A stretch of 64,000 nucleotides of DNA, from the NCBI RefSeq assembly GCF_012489685.1, contig NC_080043.1:50235127-50299126 (forward strand). The letters run 5' to 3'. Positions within the stretch are counted from its first letter, which is position 1. Each line of letters opens with the position of its first letter. This DNA is from Lotus japonicus (lineage: Eukaryota > Streptophyta > Magnoliopsida > Fabales > Fabaceae). Below, piece by piece: positions 1 through 11,929 of this stretch. The position numbers and the translations under genes are program-made. The notes under the pieces are model-generated. The model was not told the DNA's origin. It saw only the letters and a list, made by a program, of their open reading frames with translations, and did not search any database.

Positions 1-520
1 ATAAACTCACATCCGTCCCTCTCCGCAAAGCCTCCCACTCCTGCAACAGTCCCAACACCGTCGCTGGAACACACCATGCCACTCCCTCCCTGTGTATCAC
101 GCGACACCATAGTCCCCACATAAAATCACAATGCAGTAAAAGATGAGCAACTGATTCAGTGGCCTGGCCGCAAAGAGCACATGCCGCTTCGGCATCCACC
201 GCTACGCCACGCCTTTGTAAATTCACAAGCACCGCAATCTTATTATCTGCTGCTTGCGATAAGAAGAGGACAACCTTCGGCGGTACGATCTTACGCACAT
301 ACGTCAGCACCACCCACGTTGGTACCCTATAAAGCTGGAGTTCAACCTGCATACAAAAACACTTGACAGAAAATTGCCCGTTTGTGTCCCCAAGCCACAA
401 CAGATAGTCTCCATCCATACCTGGAACTACAGCCCTAATCCGCGCCATGAGCTCATTGAACAACTGCACCTCCCAGTCAAAAAAAATTCGCCGAAACCCA
501 ACCTGCCAATTCCAGGAAAT
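1..520 (-). pseudogene. LINE reverse-transcriptase C-terminal (zf-RVT) fragment
   Basis: Read on the minus strand, one frame stays open from about 518 to the window edge. It begins with VGFRRIFFDWEVQLF, continues through a VPPKVVLFLSQ segment and reaches a Cys/His cluster CALCGQATESVAHLLLHC near 195-115. This order is typical of the zinc-binding region (zf-RVT) after the reverse transcriptase of plant LINE retrotransposons or derived RT-like genes. The RT core and endonuclease should lie upstream but are absent: AT-rich DNA begins at about 520. The other end runs out of the window. I infer a 5'-truncated LINE remnant with no function of its own. A host gene derived from a LINE is possible but unsupported. 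Confidence 0.8.
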
Positions 521-670
521 ATTTTATTTTATTTTAGAGTTATTTTTAGTGTATAAATTAATTAGAATTTAGGTTGTTTATTATTTTTTTAAATTAATTA
601 ATACTCTAAAAAAAATCTCATGTGTCATTCTCTTGTTAATTCTCATAAAATAAAATTTCACGTGTCATTC
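521..670. other. AT-rich spacer, no gene seen
   Basis: Short A/T-rich stretch between the LINE fragment and the left LTR. It contains two near-copies of a phrase around tgtcattct at about 620 and 663. No coding signal. Confidence 0.5.
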
Positions 671-2358
671 TGATAACAATTCCGCAAGTGTACGGATTGA
701 TCGAAGTAATAAAAAGATATCGAACCACGAGGATAGTTGTTTATCAATTTGTTCTAAGAGTTTAGTGTTCAGAATGTGAAAAAGAAAGGAATATAAGTTT
801 GAGGTTTTGTTGTGTTTAACACACTTTTGATGAAAAGCAAGAATTGTAATTTAGATAAAGAAGTACCCTGGGTAAAGTTTCACTTAATCCAATTATGTTT
901 CTTACAACCAAATCCTTATATGAAATTTAGAACCCCTTCTATGGTGATGTAGCCTTTATCTTCACTTGTTAATACCCTAATCAAGCAAATCATTCAATCT
1001 CAGGTTGCTAAGCCTAATACCTTAGTGCCTAGTCAATTCAATTGAAGAATTAATGTTCTACATTCAGAGCAACACAATAAGTTCCCACCCTTATACCTAA
1101 GTGGTAGTAAACAAATCAATCTAATCCCAAGTCCCTTAATCCTTATCAACTACCGTTGTGCAAGAAGAAAGCCAAACACTTGCAAGCATTCAAGAGAGTA
1201 TTGAAACAGAGAAGAGATACATAGAAAGGAAACTTTATTCATATAATAAACTCAGAAGTTCAAACCATAATAAGATCTAAGGTTCAGTTCACCCAAAGTA
1301 CAAAGATAACTAGCCAAGCATGGCTAGGGAATTCATAATGCAAATTAAAAGAACAAAAACCTGAAACAAGAGTGCCAAGAAGCCTCCCACAAGCTCCAAG
1401 AACCTAAACTCTAAGTTTTGTTCAAAAAGTTACAAGATACCAAATGAAATGACAAAAAACCTAATTTTTAGACTTCTCATCGGTCCGCCACGCATGTGCG
1501 TGGCCCCCTCCACGCACATGCGCGGACAATCTGTCCAAACGCCACCTTCAAGTTAGCCCACCACGCATGTGCGTGGCCTAGGCGGCACACATGCGTGGCC
1601 TTCAACCAAACCTTTCTTTTCACAGAACTATCATGCATGTGCGTGGCATAGGCGGCGCACATGCGTGGCTCATCAGATTCTTCTCCGAATTTTGTAACTC
1701 CTTATTCAACTATCATCTTGGCTCATTACTTGGTCTTCAATCAACATCATTAGCCATCAAAAACACCTGAAACCTTCAAAGAATCTCAACAAACCATCAT
1801 TCCACCAATGTAACTCATGGAAACACTTATTTAATCATAATAATTCAGCAACCATTCATTCAATTCATCAAACAAAACTCTCAATATGCAATCAACACTC
1901 ATGAATTCAAAGGACTTCAGCTCAAAACTGACCAAAGGAATTACCCTCTAACTAAAACTAATAAAAAGACCAAATAAATATACTAAAAACAACTAAACTA
2001 ATGCAGATGCAAATATGAATTAAAAAGGGACTCAACTTGACTTAAAACTCAAAAAAAATGACTCAAAAAGGAAAAGAAAGAAAGAAGAAGGACTCGACAA
2101 ACATAGAATATATCTCGGGTCATCATACCACTATACTCAACGGCAGCTTGTCCTCAAGCGTAAACTCAAGATTGCTTGTCCTCAAGCACAGAATAAATCA
2201 CCCCTTCTTCAGCTGCTTAAGCTTTTCAAAACAAGATACTTCACAATACAAAAGAAAGGTCAAATGTACACAACTAAAGATGAGAGGTCAGCAAGAGTAA
2301 GCAAGACTTCCAAGCAAGAGCTCATCAACTTCCTCACATATCAAGCACTCTCCTCACA
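671..2358 (-). repeat. 3' LTR of the non-autonomous element
   Basis: Left copy of the direct repeat, starting tgataacaattcc and matching 4405-6098 almost throughout. Identity ends exactly at cacatttt near 2363. It contains a cluster of short palindromic motifs (cacgcatgtgcgtgg type) at 1488-1672. Confidence 0.8.
1488..1672. repeat. Palindromic CACGCATGTGCGTGG motif cluster (left LTR)
   Basis: About six 14-17 base near-palindromes (cacgcatgtgcgtgg, gcgcacatgcgtgg and variants) alternate at 20-60 base spacing. The same cluster recurs in the right LTR. This is direct observation; any function is unknown. Confidence 0.75.
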
Positions 2359-3403
2359 TTTTGGGTGCTCTAACATACAAACACAATACTTCAGCCCTGA
2401 TAATCAATCAATTCAAAGTTAGTTGCAACAATAACAAGAACAAGAGAGACTTCGAAAGGTTGTAACTTTGGCTAAGGTAAAGTGTAGGTAGGGATGCAAT
2501 GAAAAGGGAAACACAAGGGCTCAAAACAGATTTTGGGGTGAGTGATTCTTCTATTCAACAAGACCTGAGCAGAATTTTTAAGACTTTAGGACTCCTTCCT
2601 TCTTCTTTTTTTTTTCTTTTCAACTTTTTTCATTTCCCTTTTTCAATTGTCAAGGCACTTGCCTTTCTTTTGATAAGCATGCTTTTCTTTTTTTTACTTT
2701 TAGAAAGGAAGTCCTTTTGATATTTTCTCTGCTCAATCACAACCACAAATCACTCACCAATGCTCAATTCACCAAAATTCAGGGACCAAGAAAAATATTC
2801 ATTCTTAAGGCTCAACTTAGGCAACTAAGGGAATATGATAACAATCCAAAGTCTGAGGCCAACAAAGAACTCCTACCAAGTTTCTTCAAAGAACAAGTAT
2901 TGTGCAACAACCAATATGCATTTCAAAGCAGAGCTAAGCATGTGTAAGCATGTTAGAAATAAACATTGAGACTCTCAGCACTCAACAAAAACAATGGGGT
3001 GTTGAAGTGAAACACCCTTTCTTATGAACTCAAGCAAGTAAGATCAAGTTACCTCACCTTCCAATCACAATAGCATGTAGAAAGAACACAAGATAAAAAC
3101 ATGGAAGTATCATCAACTATCAATAAGAAGCAGCTAAATCAAGGGTGAAACCACTTAAGCAAGTTCAGCATAGCAGCAAGAAACCCAAGGATATTCATAC
3201 CGACTCAAACATAAAAAGAAAAAAAACATGAAAAAGACTTGATGCACTAACTACCTAAAAAGAAAAAGAAAACGATTTTTTATTTTTATAGAGGAAAATA
3301 AATTAAAGAAAACTCAAATTAAAGAAAAGCAAACCTGGACTTGGGTTGTCTCCCAAGATGCTCAATTTTTAAGTCTTTGATAGACTACCCCGGACTCAAA
3401 GTT

Positions 3404-3841
3404 CTAGCCGGGGTTTACAGCAAATTGCATTAGATCATTTAGATCATGCAAATTTTGACACAACTGCATGATCATATTACCTGCATTTCCATATATCATG
3501 GCAACATAAATCAAATTAAGAGTAGAGGGTTTAAGAAAATTCTCACTGATTTTCTTCCATGGTGTATTGAGAAGATTCCATCCTCTTGTTTGTTCATTTC
3601 CATGCTTTCCATTGATCCACAAGTCCTTGATATTGATGCTAAGACTTGGAGTTTCCTCCTCATCTTTCTGCATTTTATCTCCAAAGACAAAATCCTTTAT
3701 GGATACATCATGAACATCATCACATTCAATCATATTTTTCATTTGTTCACCCATTGTATTATCACTTTCTGTCTCAAGAACATTGGTGAAGTCTCCTTTT
3801 GGGGATTCATCTTCACTTTGTGGCTCCTCACTTTTCTCCAC
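3404..3841 (-). pseudogene. Acidic ORF in the retroelement interior
   Basis: A 145-codon reading frame that starts MEKSEEPQSEDESP, is rich in Asp/Glu/Ser, and ends with NDLMQFAVNPG just inside a tract that in related plant elements follows gag. No enzymatic motif is visible. It overlaps other open frames in this stretch, so coding status is doubtful. It may be the degenerate C-terminal part of a gag-like protein running on from the frame at 3905-4264. I do not recognise a domain. Confidence 0.35.
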
Positions 3842-3904
3842 AATGTCACTTTCATGGATAGTAAGTGATTACTCTCCCTCCTCCAAAGCTTGAGGCCAGA
3901 AGTT

Positions 3905-4264
3905 TTATGGAAGTCTTTCAACTATGATTTGGGCTAATTGACCCACTAGAGTCTCCAAAGTCTTGATGGAAGCTTCTTGATTCCTTAAGCTGGTCTTGGT
4001 TTCATTCATGATACTCTGATTGGTAAGTACCAAATCAGCCACCATTTCTTCCAAGCTCTTCGTTCCGCTCCCTTGATATTGATGGGGTTGTTCTTGATCA
4101 AAAGATTCATGTCCATCCTCTTCATAGTACTGATGACTTGGTAGATCCCATGGATTGAAATTGTCATCACCTTCCCAAAAGATATCGGGTTGTCCTTCCC
4201 ATCCTTGGTCATAGCATTGATGTTGGTCATATCCATGAAATCCACTCAAACCAAAAGCATCCAT
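3905..4264 (-). pseudogene. Gag-like remnant of the non-autonomous element
   Basis: A 119-codon frame beginning MDAFGLSGFHGYDQHQ, rich in Tyr/Gln/Asp, followed by a segment KSLEEMVADLVLTNQSIMNE and then RNQEASIKTLETLVGQLAQII. That last heptad-like sequence is a recurrent feature near the end of Athila-type gag proteins (family knowledge). It starts ~120 bases from the primer-binding site, where gag is expected. No matrix/capsid N-terminal domain and no zinc knuckle remain, so it cannot be a full gag. Most likely it is a relic kept in a non-autonomous family. Confidence 0.55.
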
Positions 4265-4380
4265 TGAACTCTGTAAAAATTACTTTCACACACCAGTTAG
4301 TAGAGCACCGATTCAATGAAGCAATTGTAATAAAAACTCCAAACAATAAAACTCAAGAATCAATCAACAAAACTCAACTA

Positions 4381-4398
4381 TCCCCGGCAACGGTGCCA
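4381..4398 (-). other. Primer-binding site, tRNA-Asp-like
   Basis: The minus strand reads TGGCACCGTTGCCGGGGA beginning six bases inside the right LTR edge. TGG at the start and the G-rich end fit the 3' end of a tRNA; this version is the type usually assigned to tRNA-Asp in Athila/Tat elements. It fixes the element's direction. Confidence 0.75.
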
Positions 4399-4404
4399 AA
4401 AACT

Positions 4405-6098
4405 TGATAGCAATTCCGCAAGTGTACAGATTGATCGAAGTAATAAAAAGATATCGAACCATGAGAATAGTTGTTTATCAATTTGTTCTAAGAGTTTAGT
4501 GTTCAAAATGTGAAAAAGAAAGCAATATAAGTTTGAGGTTTTGTTGTGTTTAACACACTTTTGATGAAAAGCAAGAATTGTAATTTAGATAAAGAAGTAC
4601 CCTGGGTAAAGTTTCACTTAATCCAATTATGTTTCTTACAACCAAATCCTTATATGAAATTTAGAACCCCTTCTATGGTGATGTAGCCTTTATCTTCACT
4701 TGTTAATACCCTAATCAAGCAAATCATTCAATCTCAGGTTGCTAAGCCTAATACCTTAGTGCCTAGTCAATTCAATTGAAGAATTAATGTTCTACATTCA
4801 GAGCAACACAATAAGTTCCCACCCTTATACCTAAGTGGTAGTAAACAAATCAATCTAATCCCAAGTCCCTTAATCCTTATCAACTACCATTGTGCAAGAA
4901 GAAAGCCAAACACTTGCAAGCATTCAAGAGAGTATTGAAACAGAGAAGAGATACATAGAAAAGAAACTTTATTCATATAATAAACTCAGAAGTTCAAACC
5001 ATAATAAGATCTAAGGTTCAGTTCACCCAAAGTACAAAGATAACTAGCCAAGCATGGCTAGGGAATTCATAATGCAAATTAAAAGAACAAAAACCTGAAA
5101 CAAGAGTGCCAAGAAGCCTCCCACAAGCTCCAAGAACCTAAACCTCTAAGTTTTGTTCAAAAAGTTACAAGATACCAAATGAAATGACAAAAAACCTAAT
5201 TTATTGACTTCTCAGCGGTCCGCCACGCATGTGCGTGGCCTCCTCCACGCACATGCGTGGACAATCTGTCCAAACGCCACCTTCAAGTCAGCCCACCACG
5301 CATGTGCGTGGCCTAGGCGGCACACATGTGTGGCCTTCAACCCTTGCTACCTTTCTTTTCACATAACTGTCACGCATGTGCGTGGCATAGGCGGCGCACA
5401 TGCGTGGCTCATCAGATTCTTCTCCGAATTTTGTAACTCATTCTTCAACTATCATCATGGCTCATTACTTGGTCTTCAATCAACATCATTAGCCATAAAA
5501 AAACACCTAAAACCTTCAAAGAATCTCAACAAACCATCATTCCACCAATGTAACTCATGGAAACACTTATTTAATCACAATAATTCAGCAACCATCCATT
5601 CAATTCATCAAACAAAACTCTCAATAAGCAATCAACACTCATGAATTCAAAGAACTTCAGCTCAAAACTGACCATAGGAATTACCCTCTAACTAAAACTA
5701 ATTAAAAGACCAAATAAATATACTAAAAACAACTAAACTAATGCAGATGCAAATATGAATTAAAAAGGGACTCAACTTGACTTAAAACTCAAAAAAAATG
5801 ACTCAAAAAGGAAAAGAAAGAAACAAGAAGGACTCGACAAACATAGAATAAACCTCGGGTCATCACACCACTATACTCAACGGCAGCTTGTCCTCAAGCG
5901 TAAACTCAAGGTTGCTTGTCCTCAAGCACAGAATAAATCACCCCTTCTTCAGCTGCTTAAGCTTTTCAAAACAAGATACTTCACAGAACAAAAGAAAGGT
6001 CAAATGCACACAACTAAAGATGAGAGGTGAGCAAGAGTAAGCAAGACTTCCAAGCAAGAGCTCATCAACTTCCTCACATATCAAGCACTCTCCTCACA
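4405..6098 (-). repeat. 5' LTR of the non-autonomous element
   Basis: Right copy of the ~1.69 kb direct repeat. On the transcribed strand it ends ...GAATTGCTATCA, six bases from the primer-binding site. Palindromic motif cluster at 5220-5408 as in the left LTR. Differences from the left copy are scattered single bases and small indels. Confidence 0.8.
5220..5408. repeat. Palindromic CACGCATGTGCGTGG motif cluster (right LTR)
   Basis: Right-LTR counterpart of the cluster at 1488-1672, with minor base changes. Confidence 0.75.
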
Positions 6099-7255
6099 TT
6101 TTCTCCTTTTATTCTTTCTCATGATCCACAATATTAAAAAAAATATGTAATGCTGAGATTATAATCCATTTTTTTTTTCAAAATCAAATTAATCTTGACC
6201 TATTTTGATTTAAAACCAAATCATCCAAAAAATGTATTACTGATTTGCCCTATTTATCTAAGATACTGCATCAGTCATATCTTGGCTAATTTAAAAAATG
6301 TAAATCTTCTTTTTTTATATATAAAAAGTATCATTATATTTTTTAAAACAATCATTATATTCTAAACTAACTGATTGATATTATGTTAAATTTCAAAAAT
6401 CCAATGAGATAACAACCGAATGCATTTAGTTTTTTTTTTAAACAATCATTATATTCTAAACTAATTGATAGATATTTTTTTAAAAGATTTGATCTATTTA
6501 TCTAAGATATTGCATCAGCCATATCCTCCCTATATATACCCATCAAACTCTCATCCTAAATCATCTCTCCAACTGTCTTTCATTCTTCTCGCCCTCGATT
6601 CGTCGTCCGCCACGTCGCCACCCAACCAGGTATCTTCCGTTGTCCCTTTTTCCCGATTGCATTGTTGTTCATTGTTCGATTCCATTTGATTTTGTTTTGT
6701 TGGTTTTGAAGTTTCAATTGCACGGCTCCTCTCAAGATGCAATTTCATTGTTTAGAATGCAAGAGTATGATTGCAGTTATATCAGTATTGAGAGTTTATG
6801 AAGTAAACCACATCATCACGCTTTCATTGATTTTTTTGTAGCAACATCTACTTTTCATGACTCTTATACGAAATATTAGTTTGGGGTATCATTAGACTTT
6901 TTTAAAAATTGTCCTATGTTTCAAACTATGTACATAAAGAAAGCCTGATAGCTCTCAATAACTGTCCTTTGTTTCAAACTATGTTTCTCTTTAAAATGCA
7001 GAGGTTCAATAGATAGGCAATAGATATCATGTTTAATGATGAATCTGTTTCAGCTTTCCAAAGATGTGAGATGTGCTTTGATTTTAGCATCATGTGAACT
7101 GATGCTTGCAATTTCCTTGTATAAGTATGCATTGTTACATGTATGGAGTTATGTTAAAGAAGAAAGATAATGAAGAATTTCAATAGATATTTTAGTAAGA
7201 CCTCATAGATTAACTTAGAAACCCTATTTTGTTTGTGGCCGAAACTTATTTGCTA
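6099..7255 (+). other. AT-rich region with a possible orphan promoter and first exon
   Basis: No complete gene is seen. Two phrases are duplicated about 90-245 bases apart: aacaatcattatattctaaa at ~6347 and ~6440, and ctatttatctaagata at ~6250 and ~6493. A tatatata box (6531-6538) is followed by a C/T-rich stretch and then aaccag/gtatctt at 6630, a good 5' splice-site context, with T-rich intron-like DNA after it. This resembles the untranslated first exon of a plant gene. No downstream exon is found before the LTR fragments, so if real the gene has been cut off. Confidence 0.3.
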
Positions 7256-9715
7256 TTGTATCGTGTCCAAAAATAATTTTTGGGTCTGTATGACCTGAGT
7301 TATAGCGTAGCTCTCTTCGTTGTCGAAATTTTGGCTTTGGTTTCGTGTCATTCCGAGTTCTGTAGCTCGAGTTATGCACGTTTTAGCGAATAAAGTGTTT
7401 TTGTACAAAACTTGAATCGAGTCAAAACTCATCCATTCAGGGAAAGCCCTTCCATTCGTGCTTAAATGTTGTACTCTGAAGCTTCTTGAGCTTTGTCGAA
7501 CATTAGTTAGGATTGTTTCGACTGTATCGACTTGTTTTGATTCATTATTGCTTTGTTTGCTCAAAGGTTCAATTGTGGAAACTTTGGGGTTGACTGAACA
7601 AGCTTGTGAGGGAGACCTGCACCGCGAGACTGTAACAACTCGAGGTTAGGGCAACTTACTTACTAGCTATTTGTATTGTAGGCGTCGATAACTTCGACTT
7701 GAATACTGCTTGATATTGAAGATTGCAGTGAATGTTGTTTATCGCTTTGAACTGGAAAATGTTTTTTGGAGGCTTCGGCCGAGTGAACTTATATGAGACG
7801 TGTGTCTCCGTTTTCTAAGAGGCTTCGGCCGTTTACTGGTTTCCGTCTTATGATTTCCGCACTGAGTTATTGCTATATTGATATTAGTATTGAACTGAGC
7901 TATTTGCTATTATTTCTGCTGAGTTTATGATGTTTTGCATATGCTCTATTGAATTGTACTGATTTGAGATAGTACTTGATTATATGATTTCAGAGTGTGG
8001 GGAAAAGGTGATGTTATGCCATGCTAATGACGAGGTTTGAGAAATGTTAGGCAGGCTGTGACCGGAGGTCTAAGCCATAGCCATTTTAGGATCGAGACCT
8101 TCCCGGGGAATACTTGGGTTTATTGGGATCTTTTCACTTATAGAGTTTTGGAACAAAAGAGAAATGAAACTTGACTTCATAAATGAAATTCATAATGCAT
8201 TAACCAAAGATAGAACATCTTCAAATAGTAATAACAATTTCTTGGAAAAGACTTAGGATCTGAAATAAGTTTGAAAACGGGAAGTGTCGGCGATCCTAGC
8301 GTTGTGACTGGGACAGTCACTGAGTGCGGATGACACTCCTTGCTCCTTGAGCATTTGGTTCAGTCTTCAAGAGGATGAGCTATTGTGACGAGAAGTCACA
8401 GAATGCGAGCAGCATTCTCTCTAATTGTCGTTGAGTTGTTTGGCCATCGAGATGGTGAGCCAGGGTAACTTGAAAGGTCACTGAGTGCGAGATGCATTCT
8501 TTTGCTCGTGGAGCAGTTTGGTTGGCCATCGAGACGGTGAGCCAAAGTGACTAGGAAAGTTACCAAGTGCGACTAGCACTTCCTTGTTTACCTTAGGGTA
8601 TTGTAGAGACAATGTACTCTAGCTAGACATGCGTACCTTGGTAGGACGTTTCGTTGTTTGGCTAACCATATTGCAGTCATGCATACATTTATTGGAAAGT
8701 GTGCTGCTTTCCGAAGGACGATCTCAGATCGGACTTCATTGGAGCGAGATGCTTCACAGGAGCGAGATGCTTCATAAAAGCCAGATGCTTTGGCGGAGCG
8801 AGATGCTTGGCTCGTCCCATCCATCGAGATGGTGACATTTTATCCGGATCATCTTTTGAGCATGACATTGCATTGGCACACCATGCACCTAACTATATTT
8901 GTGATTCGATGTTGATAAATATGTTATGTATATACCTTAGGGTAGGCAATACATAAGTTATACGTATATATACAACATATATATATACCCCCTTATTCTT
9001 CAAATGTTGGTTGTATATCTATTGTATACTGTAAGTTGACCCTAGCGCCTTGGCTTTGTTTGTATGTCTGTGTTTGGGCGGTCGGCCTGCTGCCAGACGT
9101 TCGACAGCTGGTTCGTGATGATTCGTCACTCGGGGAGGACTAGGAGCGTAATGACCATTACTGAAGTTTCGACGAGGACCCAGACTGAATGCATGACCAG
9201 ATGAGGGTCGATGATGGAAGTATAGGGTATGGGTGTTTAGAGCCTACTAAGGTTGGGTGTTAGTGTCATAGCTCTGATTTTCATTTCTTATTTTGGGGCA
9301 GGGTAGGTCCCCGACTATTAGCTTTTTGTGTGGTTCTCTTCCATGAGGATCACAGGGAGTTTGTCGGACGTAGGTGGTCCTTTGGAGGCCGTTTTGGGCT
9401 GACTTACTTTCTTGGAGGACTGTATTTATAAGACTTATGACTCTGGCTATGGGTCGCACTTGTTTGCCGTTGAGCAATACTTTTAGATACTTGATGTTAC
9501 TTTCCGTCACTTGAGGACACTCGTGACGATGATTTTGGTTGCAGCGAGGGGTGTGCTTTTATTGTATATTAGTCGCTGTTAATCGCGAATGGGTTGAGTC
9601 TTTATTTCGACAAGTCTTTTTATTAAAAAAAGAAAACGAAAAAAAAAGTACATGCTTTTCCGCTTTATTTTATTTTTGAGTTTCTAAAGTGACACCCGGA
9701 AATCGGGGTGTTACA
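7256..9715 (+). mobile_element. 5'-truncated LTR fragment A (gypsy, Tekay/Del-like)
   Basis: Related to the solo LTR at 14092-17834. Shared landmarks are the gaggttagggcaactta phrase (7640 and 15667), ccttagggtaggcaatacat (~8935 and ~17082), aagttgaccct, and the terminal aatcggggtgttaca ending at 9715. The first ~1.1 kb of the related LTR is missing here, so the left edge (7256) is only where similarity becomes visible. No primer-binding site follows. The rule TG...CA and the cggggtgttaca end fit large chromovirus LTRs of plants (inference). Confidence 0.65.
8743..8814 (+). repeat. 18-bp tandem repeats in LTR fragment A
   Basis: The phrase agcgagatgctt (once agccagatgctt) recurs at 8743, 8761, 8779 and 8797, an exact 18-base period. 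Related gagatgcattctt phrases lie upstream at ~8490. Confidence 0.75.
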
Positions 9716-10582
9716 CTCAAGAAGTCACCTTTACATCTTCTACTCTTCTCAAAGGAGCTAGCATTCAAGGTGAGGATCATGGTGGTGGTTTCCAAGTTCA
9801 AAAATGAGTCATCTTTCTCTTCATCTTTTCTAAAAACCGAGTTGTTGTTGTTGTTGTTGTGTGTTTGTGGTTAGCTTTTGGTTCCCTTGGCTTCTTGTTT
9901 GTGAAAAGAGTTTTGGAAAAAGGTTGAAGCTTGACGTTAAGGCTTTAACCTCTTGAGTTTTGAACCATAGATTTCAAAAATGGAGAGCCAAGGAAGAAAA
10001 CTACTCATCGTAAAACATTTTCTTGTTCAAAAGGTTGAATCTTGATGTTTTAATGTTCTCATGAAGTAAAGACTTCAAGAGTAGGTTTCCAAGCTTGTCT
10101 CTTAAAAGCCTTGAGGCTAAAAGTTCAGTTTTTAACTCTCAAGGATCATTCAAAGTGTTGTTTCAAACTCAAACCCTTGAGCTCTTAAGACTAAGTTAAT
10201 TCATGAGAAGTGCTAGACTTAGTTAAGAGTGTGTGTGATTTCTATGTGATTTTGGGTGATTAATGGTTGTGTGCACTGTGTGTTTGCGTGAAGGTGAAGA
10301 ACAACTTGAAGGAAATCGGACTAGAGAAGTTAAGGAGAAAACCAACGATCGAAGTAAGGGCACTTCAGGTCTTGGACTTTAGCGTGCACGAATTGTGTGA
10401 TAGGATTGCATGAACTTGTATGATGATAGTGAGAATGTTGAGACCTTGGAAGACTAATGTAAATGAGCTTAGTATGTTGTATGATCCTTATAAACATGAA
10501 TGGAAACTCAAAGGTTAAGTCTTGGGCAAAAAATCAAGTTAAAAGTGAGAAAAAACATGAAACCCGAAAAAGGGACAGGGCT

Positions 10583-10672
10583 GCGACGCATGTGCATGGG
10601 TGAGTGGCGCACATGCGTGTGAGACTTGCCCCTCTGGCGCATGTGCGTGGGGGAGGTGGCGCACATGCGTGG
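10583..10672. repeat. Palindromic cgcatgtgcgtgg motifs in LTR fragment B
   Basis: Four alternating motifs (gacgcatgtgcatggg, gcgcacatgcgtgt, gcgcatgtgcgtgggg, gcgcacatgcgtgg) of the kind seen in the unrelated LTRs at 1.5 and 5.3 kb. Confidence 0.7.
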
Positions 10673-11929
10673 AGCTGCTGCCTCTCCAGCGCCAAGTGAC
10701 TTTTTTTGCTACTTTGAAGTGTTTTGTAGGCACCTATGGTTAAGAGTCATATCATTGAATAATATGCATGATATACATGAAGTTTATAAGTTAAGAATGC
10801 TTGATTATGAACATGATGAGTTAAAAGTTTCATAAATGCCAATGTTTAAGAACATGAATACTAGTTGAGAACATGATTACTTGTTGAGAACATGATTACT
10901 TGTTGAACATGAAGTGTGTGTTTGGATGAGCGTTATCAGAATTGGATCTGATCAGAATCGAATCTTGTCAGAATTGGATCTGGTAATGTGAGTTTATGTG
11001 ACGTGATTTATGTTTGGATACAAAACCCATAATTGATTTTCGTAACTAAGTTATAGTACAAATACCCAAAATCGGATCAGCCAGATGGAGAAGCTACTCC
11101 AAGTCAATTCTGCCCGATCCAGATCAAACTCGTAGAATCAATTCTAAAAACTGGTTTCCAAACATCTTCAAAGCCTGGAAGATCCACGTTTTGGACTCAG
11201 ATCCAATTTTGTGACCCAGATCCATGTTTCAGAAGATGAACCAAACACACACGAAATGATGAACTTATATGTTATCCATGATGAATATATGCGTTGTATT
11301 ATGTTCATATGATGCATGATAAAGTATGCCTTGAAATTTATCGAATGGTACACGATGTACGAGCAACGTTGATCAAATGAGATCGCAAGTGGAACCTATG
11401 ATGGTGGGGCTACCGTGGTGACGGATAGCCAGTGGTACCTATGAGATGGTGACCCCGACCACTCATGTTAAGGTGTGGGGGAGTCGTTATCGAACGACAA
11501 AAGGACTATAATGACGTTGTGTGACTAATCATGAAGCATAGCATTGCATAGTCTAAGGGTACTGCTGGAATGGGTATCGTGAGTTGGTTACTAATGATTG
11601 CTGGAATGGATCATTAGAACAAGTGGCAATTGACTGTTGGAATGGGTCTTTGTCCCGCCTGCCTGGTATGGAGTTGGCGTTTTATCCGGATCATGGTGAA
11701 AAGCATAACATGTAGGCATGAGAACTAACCCTAGGAATGGTGATTGTGATATGTCGTGTTGGTGTGCCGAGGTGGAATTATAACCTTGTTAAACACTTAA
11801 AACTACTGCAAATACATGATTAATTATTTATATGTGTGCACGTCCTACTTATGGCCTTGTGGTTTAAGAAGTTGACCCTTGTATTTTTTTCCTTCTACCT
11901 ATGTACTCTTGATGACGTCAACTTAGAAG

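Larger units (their letters stand above)
671..6098 (-). mobile_element. Non-autonomous LTR retrotransposon with gag remnant
   Basis: Two long direct repeats (about 671-2358 and 4405-6098, each ~1.69 kb) bound an interior of only ~2.05 kb. The primer-binding site next to the right repeat shows that the element is transcribed on the minus strand, so 4405-6098 is the 5' LTR. The interior has no protease, RT or integrase, only a gag-like piece. Such elements depend on the enzymes of a relative. The PBS type and the gag repeat region resemble Athila/Tat-type gypsy elements, which is family knowledge rather than proof. Copies are close but not identical, so the insertion is moderately old. I could not find a convincing target duplication: cattc at 666-670 versus cattt after 6096 is the nearest candidate. 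No clear polypurine tract is visible, so the inner LTR edge is uncertain by some bases. Confidence 0.8.

Noticed and set aside
3446..3868. 140-codon plus-strand frame in the first retroelement
   Set aside because: Antisense to an acidic minus-strand frame of the same element. Hydrophobic runs come from the complement of acidic codons; no independent support.
8743..8814. CRISPR-like reading of regularly spaced repeats
   Set aside because: Repeats are contiguous 18-base tandem units without unique spacers, inside a plant LTR.
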